Below, one piece after another: positions 1 to 12,692 of a DNA stretch of 64,000 nucleotides. The notes under the pieces are model-generated. The model saw only the letters and a program-made list of their open reading frames with translations. It was not told the origin of the DNA and ran no database searches. The position numbers and the translations under genes are program-made. Position 1 is the first letter of the stretch. Every line of letters starts with the position of its first letter. This stretch comes from Atrina japonica (taxonomy: Eukaryota; Mollusca; Bivalvia; Pterioida; Pinnidae). The DNA is taken from assembly GCA_030159075.1 (NCBI GenBank), contig BROG01000457.1, positions 434,001-498,000 of the forward strand, in the 5' to 3' direction.

Positions 1-156
1 TCCTGCTGGAACCTAATCGGGTTTTCGTGGCAAAGTTTGCCATTTCACTTGTGGAAGGCTGGTGGTATGTTCCCGGGTACATTGTAACCGGGTTCTTGCC
101 TACACCATTGAAAAGTGATAATACGACTGAAAAATTGTAGAGAGTGACATAAAAAA
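1..156 (+). mobile_element. SINE family A, sense copy truncated by the window edge
   Basis: The sequence begins inside the tRNA-like B box (TCCTGCTGGAACC) and runs through the body shared with the other family-A copies: GCAAAGTTTGCC, TTGTGGAAGGCTGGTGG, CCCGGGTACATTGTAACCGGG, then a tail resembling ACTGAAAAATTGT. The 5' tRNA head would lie left of the window. It is internally diverged and so is probably an old insertion. The identification rests on comparison with the fuller copies at 30.8 and 55.1 kb. Confidence 0.75.
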
Positions 157-1289
157 CACCATTCAAGCAAACAAAAGAACTATATATATAGAATCATAAC
201 AGGATATTTTAATCGTAACATGTAATATGTCTCTGATATGATAAAATTATAATGTATACCTGGATAATTTCACTACCATTTAATTTACACCATTTTCGCC
301 CTTAGATGAGTAGACAAATTTATACTAAAAACGAAATTCCCAAGCTAAATAAATGAAGCACGGACATGCATGTCATTCATAGAACTATGGCGAGTTTCAG
401 ATTGGGTAAATATGCTTTTGTCGTAAAGGGGAGAAAATAAACAGGGATGAACAGTTTTTGGTAGACAGTTATGTATCACTTATGATCTGTCATAACATAT
501 AACTATAAATGAAAATTGTATCGAAGTTCTCCTGATTAGCATAGTTTAAATATTCATAACTGAAGTTGCTGTTCGTTATTGTCGTCCGTTTTTACATTCT
601 TCTACACTTTTATGATGAATTATTTAACAGAATTCAAAATATAAAGATAAAAGAAATATTTGAATATCAATGATAATACAAATTAGCCACCTACTTGTTA
701 TCTCCTTGCGTGACAAATTGTTTCCCATGGGTAAACAAATGGTTGAACTTTCTGTTGGCTTTTACCTCTCAACCGTATCAGAAGACATAGAAAAACTGAG
801 TCACGTAAACGCTTCTCATACCAAATGTTAAAACATCGCAAGAATCAAACGCAAAGAAGATATATCCCTGGTTATGGAACGCAATATAGGTTGACGTAAA
901 AAAATGTTAATGCGATAGCGTTTCTAATTGAAATATATTACAACGATCTATTTCATGCAATATTTCTTCAATATTATGTGCTTTATGATTTTTCAAACTT
1001 TTGAGATTTTGCAAATTTCCGTTATGTGATGTTGAAACTCATTCATCACAAGACATTGCGAAAAAGCTTATTTGCTTTTTTCTTTTACAGAGTATAACAA
1101 AGACTTTTCATATAAAATGACACTTTCTAAAGAAAGTAAAAAAATGTAGGTTAATTTAACAGACTCTAAAACAAGTCATTTTATTCGTAACACTATAAGA
1201 CAGCTATACATCAATTCTCGCAGAAAGAAATGATATTGTGTCATTTAAAAGAGGACCCTATACATCAATATAAACAGAAGAATCTATGA
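157..1289. other. AT-rich intergenic or intronic stretch, nothing recognised
   Basis: I see no open frame of useful length, no tandem repeat and no copy of the dispersed families found elsewhere in the window. It is simple AT-rich DNA. Confidence 0.6.
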
Positions 1290-1955
1290 CACGCCAAAGT
1301 CACATTAATGAGTTAAACCTAGTTTTACTCAGTTACACCTAGCTTTTCTTGAGATAAACTTGGCTTTTCTCCAATTAATGTGGGTTACGAGTTAAACCTA
1401 GTTTTTCTCCAATTAATACTAGTTATCCATTTAACCCACAATAACTGGAGTAAAACTAGAATTAACTGAAAAAAATATGTTAAACTGCCTCAAAATCACA
1501 TACATACTCATTAATGTGATTGTGGCCCAGTTAACGCTAATTTTTCTCAGTTTAACTAGGTTTTTCTCGAGGGAAAACTAGGTTTAACTCATTTTTGTGA
1601 TTTTTCTGCAGATAAACCTTGGTTTTCTCCAGTTAATGTGGGTTACTAAAAACTAGGTTTCACTGTAGAAAAGCTAAGTATTATCGAGAAAAACTAGGTT
1701 TTGCTGAGAAAAACTACGTTTAACTGATATAGAACGCCAAAATCACATTTATGGGTTAAACCTAGATTTTCTCGAGGTAAACCTAGTTTTTCTCAGTTAA
1801 ACTCTTTCAGTTAATGTGGGTTACGAGTTAAACGTAGTTTTCTCCAGTGAATCCTAGTTTTTTTTATCGTACACCACATTTACGGGAGAAAAACTAGGTC
1901 TGAGAAAAAAATCACATTAATACTCATTTAACTAATTTTTGTGATTTTGGCGCAG
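1290..1955. mobile_element. Foldback-type element with AACCTAG subrepeats, copy 1
   Basis: The left terminus reads CACGCCAAAGTCACATTAAT followed by GAGTTAAACCTAG; the right terminus reads GTGATTTTGGCGC, its inverse complement. Between them a ~20-bp subrepeat (consensus AGTTAAACCTAGTTTTTCTC) recurs many times in one orientation and then as its complement (GAGAAAAACTAGGTTTAACT), so the whole element can fold into long, imperfect hairpins. Internal copies of the terminal motif (CGCCAAAATCACATT near 1730, AATGTGATT near 1515) suggest that two or more elements are compounded here. No protein is encoded. The architecture resembles foldback elements or palindromic MITEs; the family name is unknown to me. 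Confidence 0.7.
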
Positions 1956-2097
1956 TTCACTAGTCATGAGGTTCCATTCATAACACATCTATGATTTTTG
2001 GTTTGAATATTCTGCTTTTGCTCGTCAAAACTCTAAATTCTAAATATATGAATGGAAATGCGTGACAGATCACACACTCACTCACACACACATACAC

Positions 2098-2924
<827 letters not shown>

Positions 2925-3178
2925 AGGAAATCTCAGATACCAAAGTATAAATCAATAGAATGTCCAGGACATAGATACAAATCCGGTAAAAATGGATAAA
3001 CACGGACCTCTGTAAACCAAGAGGTGGGATCAGGTGCCATGGATGAGTAAGCATCCCCTGTCGACCGGTCACACCCGCCGTGGGTCCACAGTCAAGTCCA
3101 ATGAAACACGTGAGGAGTGAATCCTCGTCACAATTGGTACAGACGTCTCAACAACCGGCATCTCATCATGTACCATAC
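2925..3178 (-). mobile_element. Retroelement 3' fragment (family R), antisense
   Basis: Read on the minus strand it ends with the shared 3' terminus (TATACTTTGGTATCTGAG). Upstream of that lie TTTTTACCGGATTTGTATC, CCTGATCCCACC, the block ACACCCGCCG within a GTCGACCGG context, and AGGATTCACTCC. The same ordered blocks occur at 11.1, 14.2, 50.5 and 54.0 kb. It contains only the untranslated 3' part, so it is 5'-truncated, as expected for target-primed reverse transcription. Confidence 0.75.
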
Positions 3179-3937
3179 TCATGAATATCGACAAAATGTT
3201 CCTTACAAATTGAAAGTAGAATGCTATCGTGTTGTTTATGTCTTCCGTGTGTTACTTTTTATTTAAACTAATTTTGAAATTATACACTAATTGTTTGCTC
3301 ATAAAATGCACAATTTGCTGTCATCCTTAAACTTGGTAAAGGCAGTCAAAATATCTATGCTGAGTATGGCTCAAATATTTAATATAAGATATAATCTGAT
3401 GGTTTTTTAATCTATGATATTTAATTTACAACAAATTCCTTTTAATGTGATAAGCACATTATTTTCCTGTATTACCGTCTCATTTAGATTCTTGGTGGTC
3501 CAATTATCATTGTATCCAATGTTATCTGTACTGAATAGAAATATTTAGATCGGCTGCCAAATGAGGTGCATGATCAGAAACATGCTGATCAATCAGATAG
3601 ATACACAATATCACAAACACATATATCACGGACCCATAACAATCCTATTATATCAACAGTGATGAACACTGGGATTATAGGAAACACATTGTTTCCACAT
3701 AAATGCATCTCTTTACAATTTCTAAAGCATATTTGTCTAAAACTCTGTATCATTTATAATTACTGTTTTATTTCAGTATTCAAATCATTTCTCAGAATCT
3801 GTTTCAAATGAATAATTGAAATATTTCTTCTAGCTATTCTCTTGATGGCATCATATACGGAAATATCGCGAAGTACTTGATTAAATTTACTACTGCACAG
3901 AAATAAAAGGTGATGAACACGGGGCCATATTTTAACA

Positions 3938-4085
3938 TTTCAACTATCGGCGGTTGTGATCGGTTTGACAGGGGATGTTTAATCCTCAATGTCACCTGAT
4001 CCCACCTCTGGCTTTTCGGAGGTCTATGTGTGTGTCCAATTTTCACATGATTTATATTATCTCACGAACCTTTCACTCGGTCCAT
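3938..4085 (+). mobile_element. Retroelement 3' fragment (family R, alternate tail)
   Basis: It carries CGGTTTGACAGGGGATG, CACCTGATCCCACCTCTGG and TTTTCGGAGGTC in the family order. It then departs from the common tail and ends in TTTTCACATGATTTATATT and CTCACGAACCTT. The copy at 29.2 kb has the same alternate tail, so there appear to be two 3' subfamilies in the window. Confidence 0.6.
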
Positions 4086-4705
4086 ACCGGTGTTATTATC
4101 GGTTATAAATATCGTTTTTTTATATTTGTTTGCTTGGTTGCTTTTGTTGTTGTCTAAATGTTCGATCTGTTTCACTTAAACGTATACCATAGACGTAACT
4201 AACTGTTGGTAAATGTCTGTAGTTTTTACCTATTCTTTAAACTGACGTCAATTTAATGATGAAACTCGTGACATGTGACCTTGGTTTTAAGTTTCATCCG
4301 GAAGACATGTAATTTTTACTTTTTATGAGGAGCGCATGTCGACGGAAGAGTCGCCACCTATTGCTGTCTGCATGCGAGCCGAACGCTGTGCCAATAACCC
4401 ACCGAAGGCGGTCAATAAGTGAATTGAAAGTGATATTTCTTTCCCCCATACTGACATTTAACTATTTAAAATGCTTTCCTCGAAAATACATGAGGAGTAT
4501 ATTAGGCATCTTCAAGGTCAAACCTTTAAAGAATGATGTATATTCTGCAGACGCAGATCATGCATTGCGCCATGTAATCAATAAATTTCCCATTTACCTA
4601 ATATGCCTTTCCCACTTAATGCTTTCATATTGTCTAAACAGTTGAAATAAAAATTCTCAGTTTGATCAACAACCTATGGTTTTTGTTCAGACTCGATTTT
4701 ATATC
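4086..4705. other. Stretch with a 106-codon open frame, no support as a gene
   Basis: An ATG-initiated frame on the plus strand (4325-4645) is open for 106 codons. Its N-terminal third is rich in Arg and Ser and the rest is unremarkable. I recognise no domain and see no convincing splice signals next to it. It may be chance. Confidence 0.4.
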
Positions 4706-4912
4706 ATCATTATCCTCCTCCTCCCTCTCCTCTTCCTCCGCCTCCTCCTTCTCCTCCTCCTCAAACTCCTACTCATCATCATCATCATCATCGTCGTCGT
4801 CGTCGTCGTCTTCATCGTGGTCGTCGTCGTCCTCGTCATCATCATCATCATCATCATCATAATCGTCGTTATTGTCATCATCTGCATCATCATTATCATC
4901 ATCAATAACATT
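4706..4912. repeat. TCC/TCATCG/TCA triplet tract
   Basis: This is an imperfect trinucleotide tract drifting from TCC-rich to TCG-rich to TCA-rich. All of its open frames are homopolymer-like (Ser, Ile/Val, or Met/Thr/Arg on the other strand) and are repeat products, not proteins. Confidence 0.93.
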
Positions 4913-5734
4913 GATTATACATATGCACTTCCATTTAGATGGGATTTAAGATTTCTAGACGCAAAATAATCAATGTAGTCCAAATAAGGACTGTGGGGGT
5001 GTTGATTTAAATCTTACTGTCGTTAATAACAACTTTCTCAATTCGTGGCTTTCGAACTTGTTTTACTTTATAAAATGCAAAAGTCCAATACTGCTTCATG
5101 TTTATAATCTTCAAGAGTCTCTGATGATCGCACAGATATTTTGTTGCAGGTAAAATTGATATGTTTGAACTCATGATATGTAAAGAAATCTATAAACTCT
5201 TGTTGACCTTCCTCATATATTTTGTTTTAATCGCAAAGTGTCAATACCCCTATGGATTACCATTATGAAGGCGAAAATATTCAGAATGATTTTCTAGATA
5301 CACTAGAAGATATGAAATAATGAATATACAATTTCTGACAAAACCCAAAGTTTTTAGAAGTCTTTGTGTGTCCAATATCCGCCATGCTTTATGATATTCC
5401 TTAAGATTTACAATTTTTAGTTTTTGTATCGTTATGTAACGTTTTAGTTTTCAGTGCTGATGTTGATATTTTATTTTAAATACATGTGTTATTAAGGTCA
5501 TCCGACTTTGGGTAACACCGGAGGATGGAGAGAATCGGAAACCGAGCTGGCTTGAATTATTCGAGTTAGATCCGTAACAACAATACTTAAAGCAAATTGT
5601 TTGGATTTTCTGAAAAGCTAAAAATATGGGGTAACGCATCTAGATTTCAAATCTGATCCGAGAGCCCCATTCACAAAACTCGGTATTGGCTAAACATTAG
5701 GGATTAAAATTGGTGAGTTCAAAATCACATAAAT
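4913..5734. other. Unremarkable intergenic or intronic DNA
   Basis: No coding signal or recognised repeat was seen. Short open frames on the minus strand (5451-5639) look random. Confidence 0.5.
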
Positions 5735-6120
5735 ATTAAAATATCACAGAAATTTAGACATATGCATAAGACAGTTGTTCACTTTTACAAGGGGATTAAG
5801 TTGAAAAAGTTTCCTGGTCACTTTGTTAGAGGTCAAGGTCACAGAGCCTATTGCAGTTTTATTTATAGTATAAAACGTATTCATAAAAGATTTGTTGAAA
5901 ATATTCTGATGAACATTTATGAGAAGTTTCAATGTCACTGAACCAACGGTCAACATCAGAGTTAAATTTGGAAATTTCAACTCCAAATAGCTCGAAATCT
6001 GTCATACTTTCATAAATATTTAAGTGTTGGAGTTCGTTCGGTAGGGAATACGCTGAATAATATTTGTGTGACATTTCAATGTCATCGAATCAAATACAAG
6101 GTCACAGTTTCAAATGAATT
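5735..6120. repeat. Probable dispersed repeat with GGTCAAGGTCAC-type motifs
   Basis: Motifs such as AGAGGTCAAGGTCACAGAG and ATACAAGGTCACAG occur with two copies of a TTTCAATGTCA(C/T) block about 140 bp apart (near 5928 and 6074), suggesting a diverged two-unit repeat. GGTCAAGGTCA repeats are common in mollusc genomes, in my knowledge. Similar wording occurs at 40.9 kb. The exact boundaries cannot be set by eye. Confidence 0.35.
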
Positions 6121-6784
6121 GTGTATTTATGTGCAGTACGTGTGATCATCATGCTAAATTGTTTCTGCAGTTTGTATGCTTACACTTGCAAATAAATACT
6201 GTATGAAGGGGAATGAAATGATGTCTGTATACATTTATCGTTTCACAAAATATTTTGCTAATGTTACCAGCAAAGTGTCACAAATATTGACTGATGAAAG
6301 TGCCGTAAAATGTACTTTCATATTCTATGCATAGTAATACCCTGTTAAGATAATATATGAACGATAATGTTTTAATTCTGTCCGTTAGACCAATGGTAGC
6401 TAATGCGGAATTTTATGAAGCAAACAATCTTGCCCGCCGTTTATAGCACTGCTTAATTTAGCGTGCCTTAAACTAAAGGATGCATCTCGTGGTTTTGTTA
6501 AAGATGTTTAGGTAATCAATGATACAACGGACAAAACATTCTACAGAGCTCATTTGATATATGTCTTTTTTAAGTGCTGTTTCCATGTAAAACGGCGTAT
6601 GTGCCAAACAAATTGAAATGTCAGATTATATCAAATGAAGCGATACACTATTCAACATCTTTATTTGGAAGACACATGCAAAGCGGTCCCATAACAATGC
6701 ACATTTTTTGTTCGTCCATTTCCTGGGAATTAGGTTCTTATTTTGTTGTTGTTGCAACATAACACGCTAAACGCGACCAAACGT

Positions 6785-6975
6785 AACGCTTAAAAGAAGA
6801 CAATGTGTAAATACTTAACCAAAATTAACACTAAAAAGAAAACAACGTGTGAATACTTAACACTAAAATTAAGACAAACTGTGAATACTTAACCAAACTC
6901 AACACTAAAAAAAGGCAACGTGTGAATACTTAACCAAACTTAATACCAAAAAAGAAGGCAAAACAACGCGTGAAT
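6785..6975. repeat. Degenerate tandem repeat, about 50-bp unit, roughly four copies
   Basis: The motif GTGTGAATACTTAACCAAA followed by an AACACTAAAAA-type block and a GGCAAC or ACAAC block recurs four times with indels. It is a short, decayed minisatellite. Confidence 0.7.
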
Positions 6976-8306
6976 GTTAAAAGAAGCATATAACTCACTA
7001 TGTAACTGGCATGAGGCAGAGTACACCTTGTATTGTAGCGCAATACCAAAAATATACTCATGCCAGTTAACTTTCAGTAAATAGTAAAGATGTTAAAGTC
7101 AATCCTTATAATATAATTATAAACATTTATTACATCACGGACACGATATATGGTAGATCAAATAATGTTCTACCTTATTTTCGGGAAAAAGGAAAGCTGG
7201 TAAGCGCGTATGAAAACACCGGCCTAGCTACCGACGATGGCAGCGTGAAGGAACAACTCGGACAGAGTCCGAAAATAAAATAAAACCTTCAAATTCAACA
7301 ACATTATAGTGTATAACAAAGGCCCCACTTAATTAAATCAGTTGTTTAGCAAAAATAATAAAAAAAAATAGATCTCATCATTATCTTTTCCATTAAACAA
7401 GTGAAAATGACTTGAATAGGAAATGATGGTCGTTTGTAATGTTAGTATATTGTCATCCGATGTGAAAGGAATATCTGTGTGTACTGAATGACCTCAGATC
7501 TTGGCAGTTCCAATTATTCAAGAGGTACGCAAGGTACCATTGACTGAAAATACGGATTACTCGAATGGAACCCATGGCAATAATAAAAGAAGTTAAATTG
7601 TGTATGGTAGATTGTTTTAAAACATGTAGTGTGAGTGAAAAATAAACGGATAAATAATACATAATAAAACAACTGACATCCACTACCCTCTTATCTGTTG
7701 ATATATACTATTAAAATCGTCACGCAACCAGACTGATCTGCTAACACGGGATGTTGATTTCTTTTGCACGTCAAAACAATTAGATCATTGTTGGGGATGG
7801 ATCTGCATTGGAGGTTTGGCTTTTATAATTGAAAATTCAGTGATTTATTTAGTTACCTATCAACCTGCTTTCCTGTGAAGAAGTGAATAAATGTACACGT
7901 TTTTTTCATTTCTGAATGGACGAGCATGGCAATGGAGTTGCATTTAGTGTTTACTTCGGTAGGCCTTCGGTAGGCCAGGTACTGGCCTATACGTCATAAA
8001 AACACGATGGTATTGCGAGTTTATGATTGTCAGAACTCCTGAATTGTACGATTTGTGATACTACAATTATTATTATATAAAACATTAACATAAAGTGCAA
8101 AAGTTTTAACTATGTTTTCGCTCTACAGGCTGAAGTACATTGTATGCATGTAAGAAGTGCCATTAAATGCAGTTCCTTCTGCTTTGTAAGGTCAGGTGGC
8201 TCATGACGTAGCAATGCCAGTTATACGGGAGTAAAGCAGTATACACAGATTTAACTTGCTTTGTTCCAGTCAATCAGCAGTATTTATGTAACATTAAATT
8301 ATTACT
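6976..8306. other. Intergenic stretch, nothing secure
   Basis: A slightly GC-richer block (7190-7275) and a local duplication TCGGTAGGCC (7958 and 7967) are visible. There is no defensible gene or recognised repeat family. Confidence 0.45.
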
Positions 8307-8378
8307 TGTTATTATTATCATATTATTATTATTATTATTGTTATTATTATTGTTATTATTATTATTATTATTATTTTC
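8307..8378. repeat. (ATT)n trinucleotide tract
   Basis: Imperfect TTA/ATT repeats with GTT interruptions. Confidence 0.9.
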
Positions 8379-10334
8379 CATAAGTATTTCAGCAAAGCAT
8401 TTTGTCTTTCATATAAGGTATTGGAACTTTAAACATCAGGTCGCATGTAAATAAAATTATACTGCAAAATGTTTTTTTTATTTTACTTTACTGAATTTCG
8501 ATAATCGAGTATCAGCTTGACAGTTTCAGTAAAATGCTATTTAATCTTCGTAAACGGCTTCATTAACTCTAAGTCGTCAATATAGGAAATAAATAATTTA
8601 AAATGAAGATTCAAAAAGCTGTTTTTGTTTCATTAGGGAATGGATGAAGGGTTTTACCAACATTCTTTTGATCAGGTAAAATACACGGAAATTAGAAGGT
8701 TATCGAACTATGGATTTAACTATTATTTGAATTATCTTAAGTACCTTCTGCTATTAAAAGATTGTCATGGAAATGGTTCCATCATACATCCTGTCATTAT
8801 AAAATCAGAAATGACATTTTTATACAAAAACAGGAAAATGTAGCAAAACTTCGATTTTTGTATCTATATTATTAAAAGCACCTAGCGTTAGTAAAGTTAG
8901 AAAGTAGATTAAGTGCAGTATCTTAATTGTATATCCAAACGATCTGAGGTCAGCAAAATTCAATAAAGTGCCGTCCTATAACCCTATGGCTGAACAAAAT
9001 TTCAAGGTTTTTGGGCAAAACCTTATGTCCAATCATATTTTAATTAATGAAATAAGATGTGTTAAGCAAACAAACAAACAAATTTCGATTGAGTGCTGTA
9101 CCGAATTGATATAGATTTATTACTTGAGATAAAGGGCTGGCCCACTATTATATAAAAGTGGCTAAACGAGTTGAGACCAACATAGTTAAATAAAGTACAG
9201 TCAGACCTAGTCTGCCGAAACTAAACATCTGACAAAAAAGCGATTTTATTGGTCCCAATTTTTTCTTTCAAAGCACACGTACTTGTACATGACAGACATC
9301 TTTTTTTCCCCTTTCACCACAAGTAACTATCACTCAATATGAAATACAAAGTGTCACATCCACTTTCTATTGAGATAAAAGATTATTCGGCTTTAAGGAC
9401 TGCTAATATGTCTGACCAATTATTGGTTTTATCCTTTTGAAAGTATATGCACCATAGTGACCCAGACCGTTATATGGACCCCCATTTGTAATTGATATGG
9501 ATATAATGCGTTAATATTGTGAAGTGTAGAGACAGTTTATCCATAATAATCCATGTTTGTTCTCTGTAAAATTCCTTTGATTTATTATTGATATGACAAT
9601 GCTTTATCTGAAGAATGGCACAAATAATCAGAAGTCGTTTCTGATTGTGGTATTTTCGCTAAAAGCTATTTAATTCAAAACGAAATAATCTATCTTAGAC
9701 AACTATACTATTAACACATCGGCAGATACTTATTGACCTCTGAATGCTACTGTAAAACTATGAGAGACACTCCATCAACAACAAACTATAAATTTCGTTG
9801 ACATATCATACCTTCAATTAAATGCAATAGACAGGGAGCCGCTACTTATTTAATGTCAAGATTGACAATAGGAAATAAAACTTCCTCTTGTGTATTTAAA
9901 TGGTCAATCGAAACAAGTTATACGAAATTCCATAGGATATCAGAAGAAATAAAATCAATCGACTTCAATCAACGAATTACCAAGGGAAGTAACATTTATC
10001 TATTCTGTTCAAACGGTGCAAAAATATTCCCCTTGCAAGCTAATCGATTTAATGTAGACGCATTAAAGATTGTAATTTCAGTATTTCATTTGAAATAGGG
10101 TATCCAAAACAGACCGAATAGAATTTAATGAACATACAGCGGAACAGTACCTCAAAGACACAAACAATTACAACATGCAAGTAATACGCTAAACAAGTAA
10201 GACCACAATTGAGTTGACGTGCACTTAATGAACATTATGAGCATGTTCGATAAAGATCTATGATGATTAAGATTTTACATCCTGGACTTCTCGTCACCTT
10301 TTGTTCGCTCTGATTTTGTTTCATATTGCCTGTT
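8379..10334. other. Unremarkable AT-rich stretch
   Basis: The longest open frame here (plus strand, 9853-10098, 81 codons) has no recognisable domain. I see no repeats worth naming. Confidence 0.45.
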
Positions 10335-10770
10335 TGATATTGGTTGTTGAATCATATGTACCGATTTGACGCGGATTCATTCCTCACCTATTTCATCATT
10401 TGAATTTATCTGGACTGTTGCCCACTGTTCACCAGATTCTGAACCTTCCAACAATTTAGGTTCCGTACCGAACACATTCATATTCATTGTTTCTAGTTAT
10501 TATTTTCACCTCACGGATAGAGTTTAATATTAGTTTTAGATGAATTATACAGAACAGAAACCATGGGAAAGCTGTGTCTTATCTACGAACATAAAACTGT
10601 ATGTGGTGTAAATTAATGTTTGTACGACAATGCATATAAACTTACCAATCGCATAAAAAACATATCAAAAACCATTGCTGCTTTTTTCAGCTATAATGAC
10701 GTATTTGTCTAATAATCCGCCTGATCTCACTTCTGGATTTTCAAATTTAGGGATTTTCTGTGGTTAATGA
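10335..10770 (+). mobile_element. Decayed retroelement 3' fragments (family R)
   Basis: GTTGTTGAATCATATG, GATTCATTCCTCAC and TTTGAATTTATCTGGACT (10345-10420) match the 3' region of the 11.2 kb copy. An internal deletion then jumps to TTCACCAGATTC. A second scrap (10718-10755) has CCTGATCTCACTTCTGG and TTTTC. Both are heavily eroded. Confidence 0.5.
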
Positions 10771-11097
10771 CGTCCCTTACCTCGAGTCAGTTAGTTTGAC
10801 CTTAGGTTGCTTTGTTCGGGTATACCCAGATTTTCTTTCCCCGTCTCCATCACTAAGCTAGGATAGAGATGATATACAACTTGGCTGATTATTTCATTTA
10901 GAATACAGAAGTTCAACAGAGAGGAATGAAAATTTATTAATTGTAAGATTACTACATCGCCCATTCATTGAGCATACCTGGCCACCCAAAGATTTGTTTT
11001 TTTTTTTTTTGGATTAAATCTTTAATACATAATTGTTGAAGACAGTATATGATCGTTCTGAACACAAACAAACAAACAAACGTAATAATTGAAGTGT

Positions 11098-11408
11098 ATC
11101 TGTCGGTATAATAGTCTTGTTTGCAATAACTCTTTATTCACTCAATGAAATGCTGAGTTACCTGTTCGATAGCGATTGGTGAGTCGTATGCACCAATTGT
11201 GACGAGGATTTATTCCTCACTTTCATTTGAATTTAACTATGGACTCACGGCGGGTGTGGCCAGTCAACAGGAAATGCTTTCTCTTCCATTGCAACTGATC
11301 CAGCCTCTGGATTTTCAGAGGTCCGTGTTTGTCCAATATTCACCAGATTCCTACATGTATCTATGCCAATCTGAAGATTTATACTTTGGTATCTGAGATT
11401 TTTATATC
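11098..11408 (+). mobile_element. Retroelement 3' end (family R) with the last codons of the RT frame
   Basis: The 5' part still reads as the end of the reverse-transcriptase frame (CRYNSLV at 11101-11121), broken by a stop. It is followed by the 3' untranslated blocks: ATTGTGACGAGGATTTATTC, CTCACGGCGGGTGTGGCC, CAACAGGAAATGCTTTCTC, CCTCTGGATTTTCAGAGG and the terminus ATACTTTGGTATCTGAG. An ATG frame of 65 codons crosses the untranslated part and is not a gene. Confidence 0.75.
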
Positions 11409-11617
11409 CTTCAACATCAGTATTGCACTTACTGGAATTAAATTTTTTTTTTTCAGAATATTATATTTTGCTTTGATTTAGAGTTTTTGCACCAGATCGG
11501 ACAACTATTTTTCAGTTATGTGGTGACGGAATATTATCCATTCAAGTCATTTGGGGGAATATACCATCTTTGTTTAGATTAGTAAACTTTTATGTTGTAG
11601 CTTTAGTCTATTTTATA

Positions 11618-11876
11618 TCACCTGCATATGGTGTCCATGCTTCACAAATGATCCGATATGCCAGGGCGTTTTCCACATATGAACATTTCATATACATAGG
11701 AATCTACTTATGTTGTTGTCACAGGGAGAATCGCGCTTGATGTCAACGTTCCGCAATTCTACGGTGGGTATAATGACCTTGTTTATGATTTCTATATTTC
11801 ACTAAATGAAATGTTGAGTTACATCATCTCCTGGACTTCCTGAAGATTGGTACTTTGGTGTCTGTGATTTTTAAAA
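11618..11876 (+). pseudogene. Reverse-transcriptase C-terminal remnant plus retroelement 3' end (family R)
   Basis: Codons from 11618 read SPAYGVHASQMIRYARAF then STYEHF, the conserved C-terminal tail of a retroelement ORF also seen at 28.8 kb. The frame then breaks: after a stop and a shift, FYGGYNDLVYD is read near 11757-11790, followed by SLNEMLSY. The usual long 3' untranslated block is deleted and the copy jumps directly to GGTACTTTGGTGTCTG. It is a dead copy. I know this tail from repeat-derived reverse-transcriptase proteins in bivalves; the clade (LINE-like or Penelope-like) cannot be settled without the upstream RT core. Confidence 0.7.
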
Positions 11877-12534
11877 ATATTTTACCAATACTAAGTCGCA
11901 TGAGATTGCATCGAGGATGAGATTACAATAGGATTCAAATTTGAGAAAGGAAAAAATTCAACCGTATTATTTTGTCGGCTTCCATGGCTATCGTACAATA
12001 CCAGTATGTTATGCCATTTGCAGTTTAAAATGATATTACAATACCGCAATGTGACACTTCCCTATTCAATCCGTTAGATTTCGCAAATAATGTACACCAT
12101 AACATGTTCTAGAATTACTATGACGTGCCGGCCAATTATCATTACACATATCTGTTTGACATTTAGAAGCCTTTCTTTATGAAATTTATTTTATACAGAA
12201 AGTGATTGTCTTTCTAAATCAAGATTTTGTTATCACAAAGATTGCTATTTTTCACTTTATTTTCCTGCACCGTTTCATTTTACTGTGATTTATTTTTGTT
12301 TTATGAGAATTGAAGAAACATTTCAAAATTAATATCCCGTCTTTCTCGTCACGAACATACAGTATTAAGAAAGATTTATTCATACAGAAATATGATCCAC
12401 TCATATAATGAACTTTTTCAATTATTTGTTTTTATGATTACATCATTTTTGATGAAAATAAAAACAAAAAGTCATTGCTGGGCATTTTTTTTTCTGTCAT
12501 CAGTATTATTATCATCGCCATCTCTGTTATCATT

Positions 12535-12607
<73 letters not shown>

Positions 12608-12617
12608 TAATAATAGT

Positions 12618-12666
<49 letters not shown>

Positions 12667-12692
12667 TTAATAATAATAATAATAGTAATAAT
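12535..12692. repeat. (AAT)n trinucleotide tract
   Basis: About 155 bp of ATA repeats with few interruptions. The polyisoleucine frame across it is an artefact. Confidence 0.96.

Noticed and set aside
4662..4969. Ser-rich, Ile/Val-rich and Arg/Met/Thr-rich open frames
   Set aside because: They are translations of a TCN/TCA triplet tract.
11199..11396. 65-codon frame in the family-R 3' region as a possible peptide gene
   Set aside because: The same segment is present in many copies with frame-breaking changes; it is untranslated retroelement sequence.
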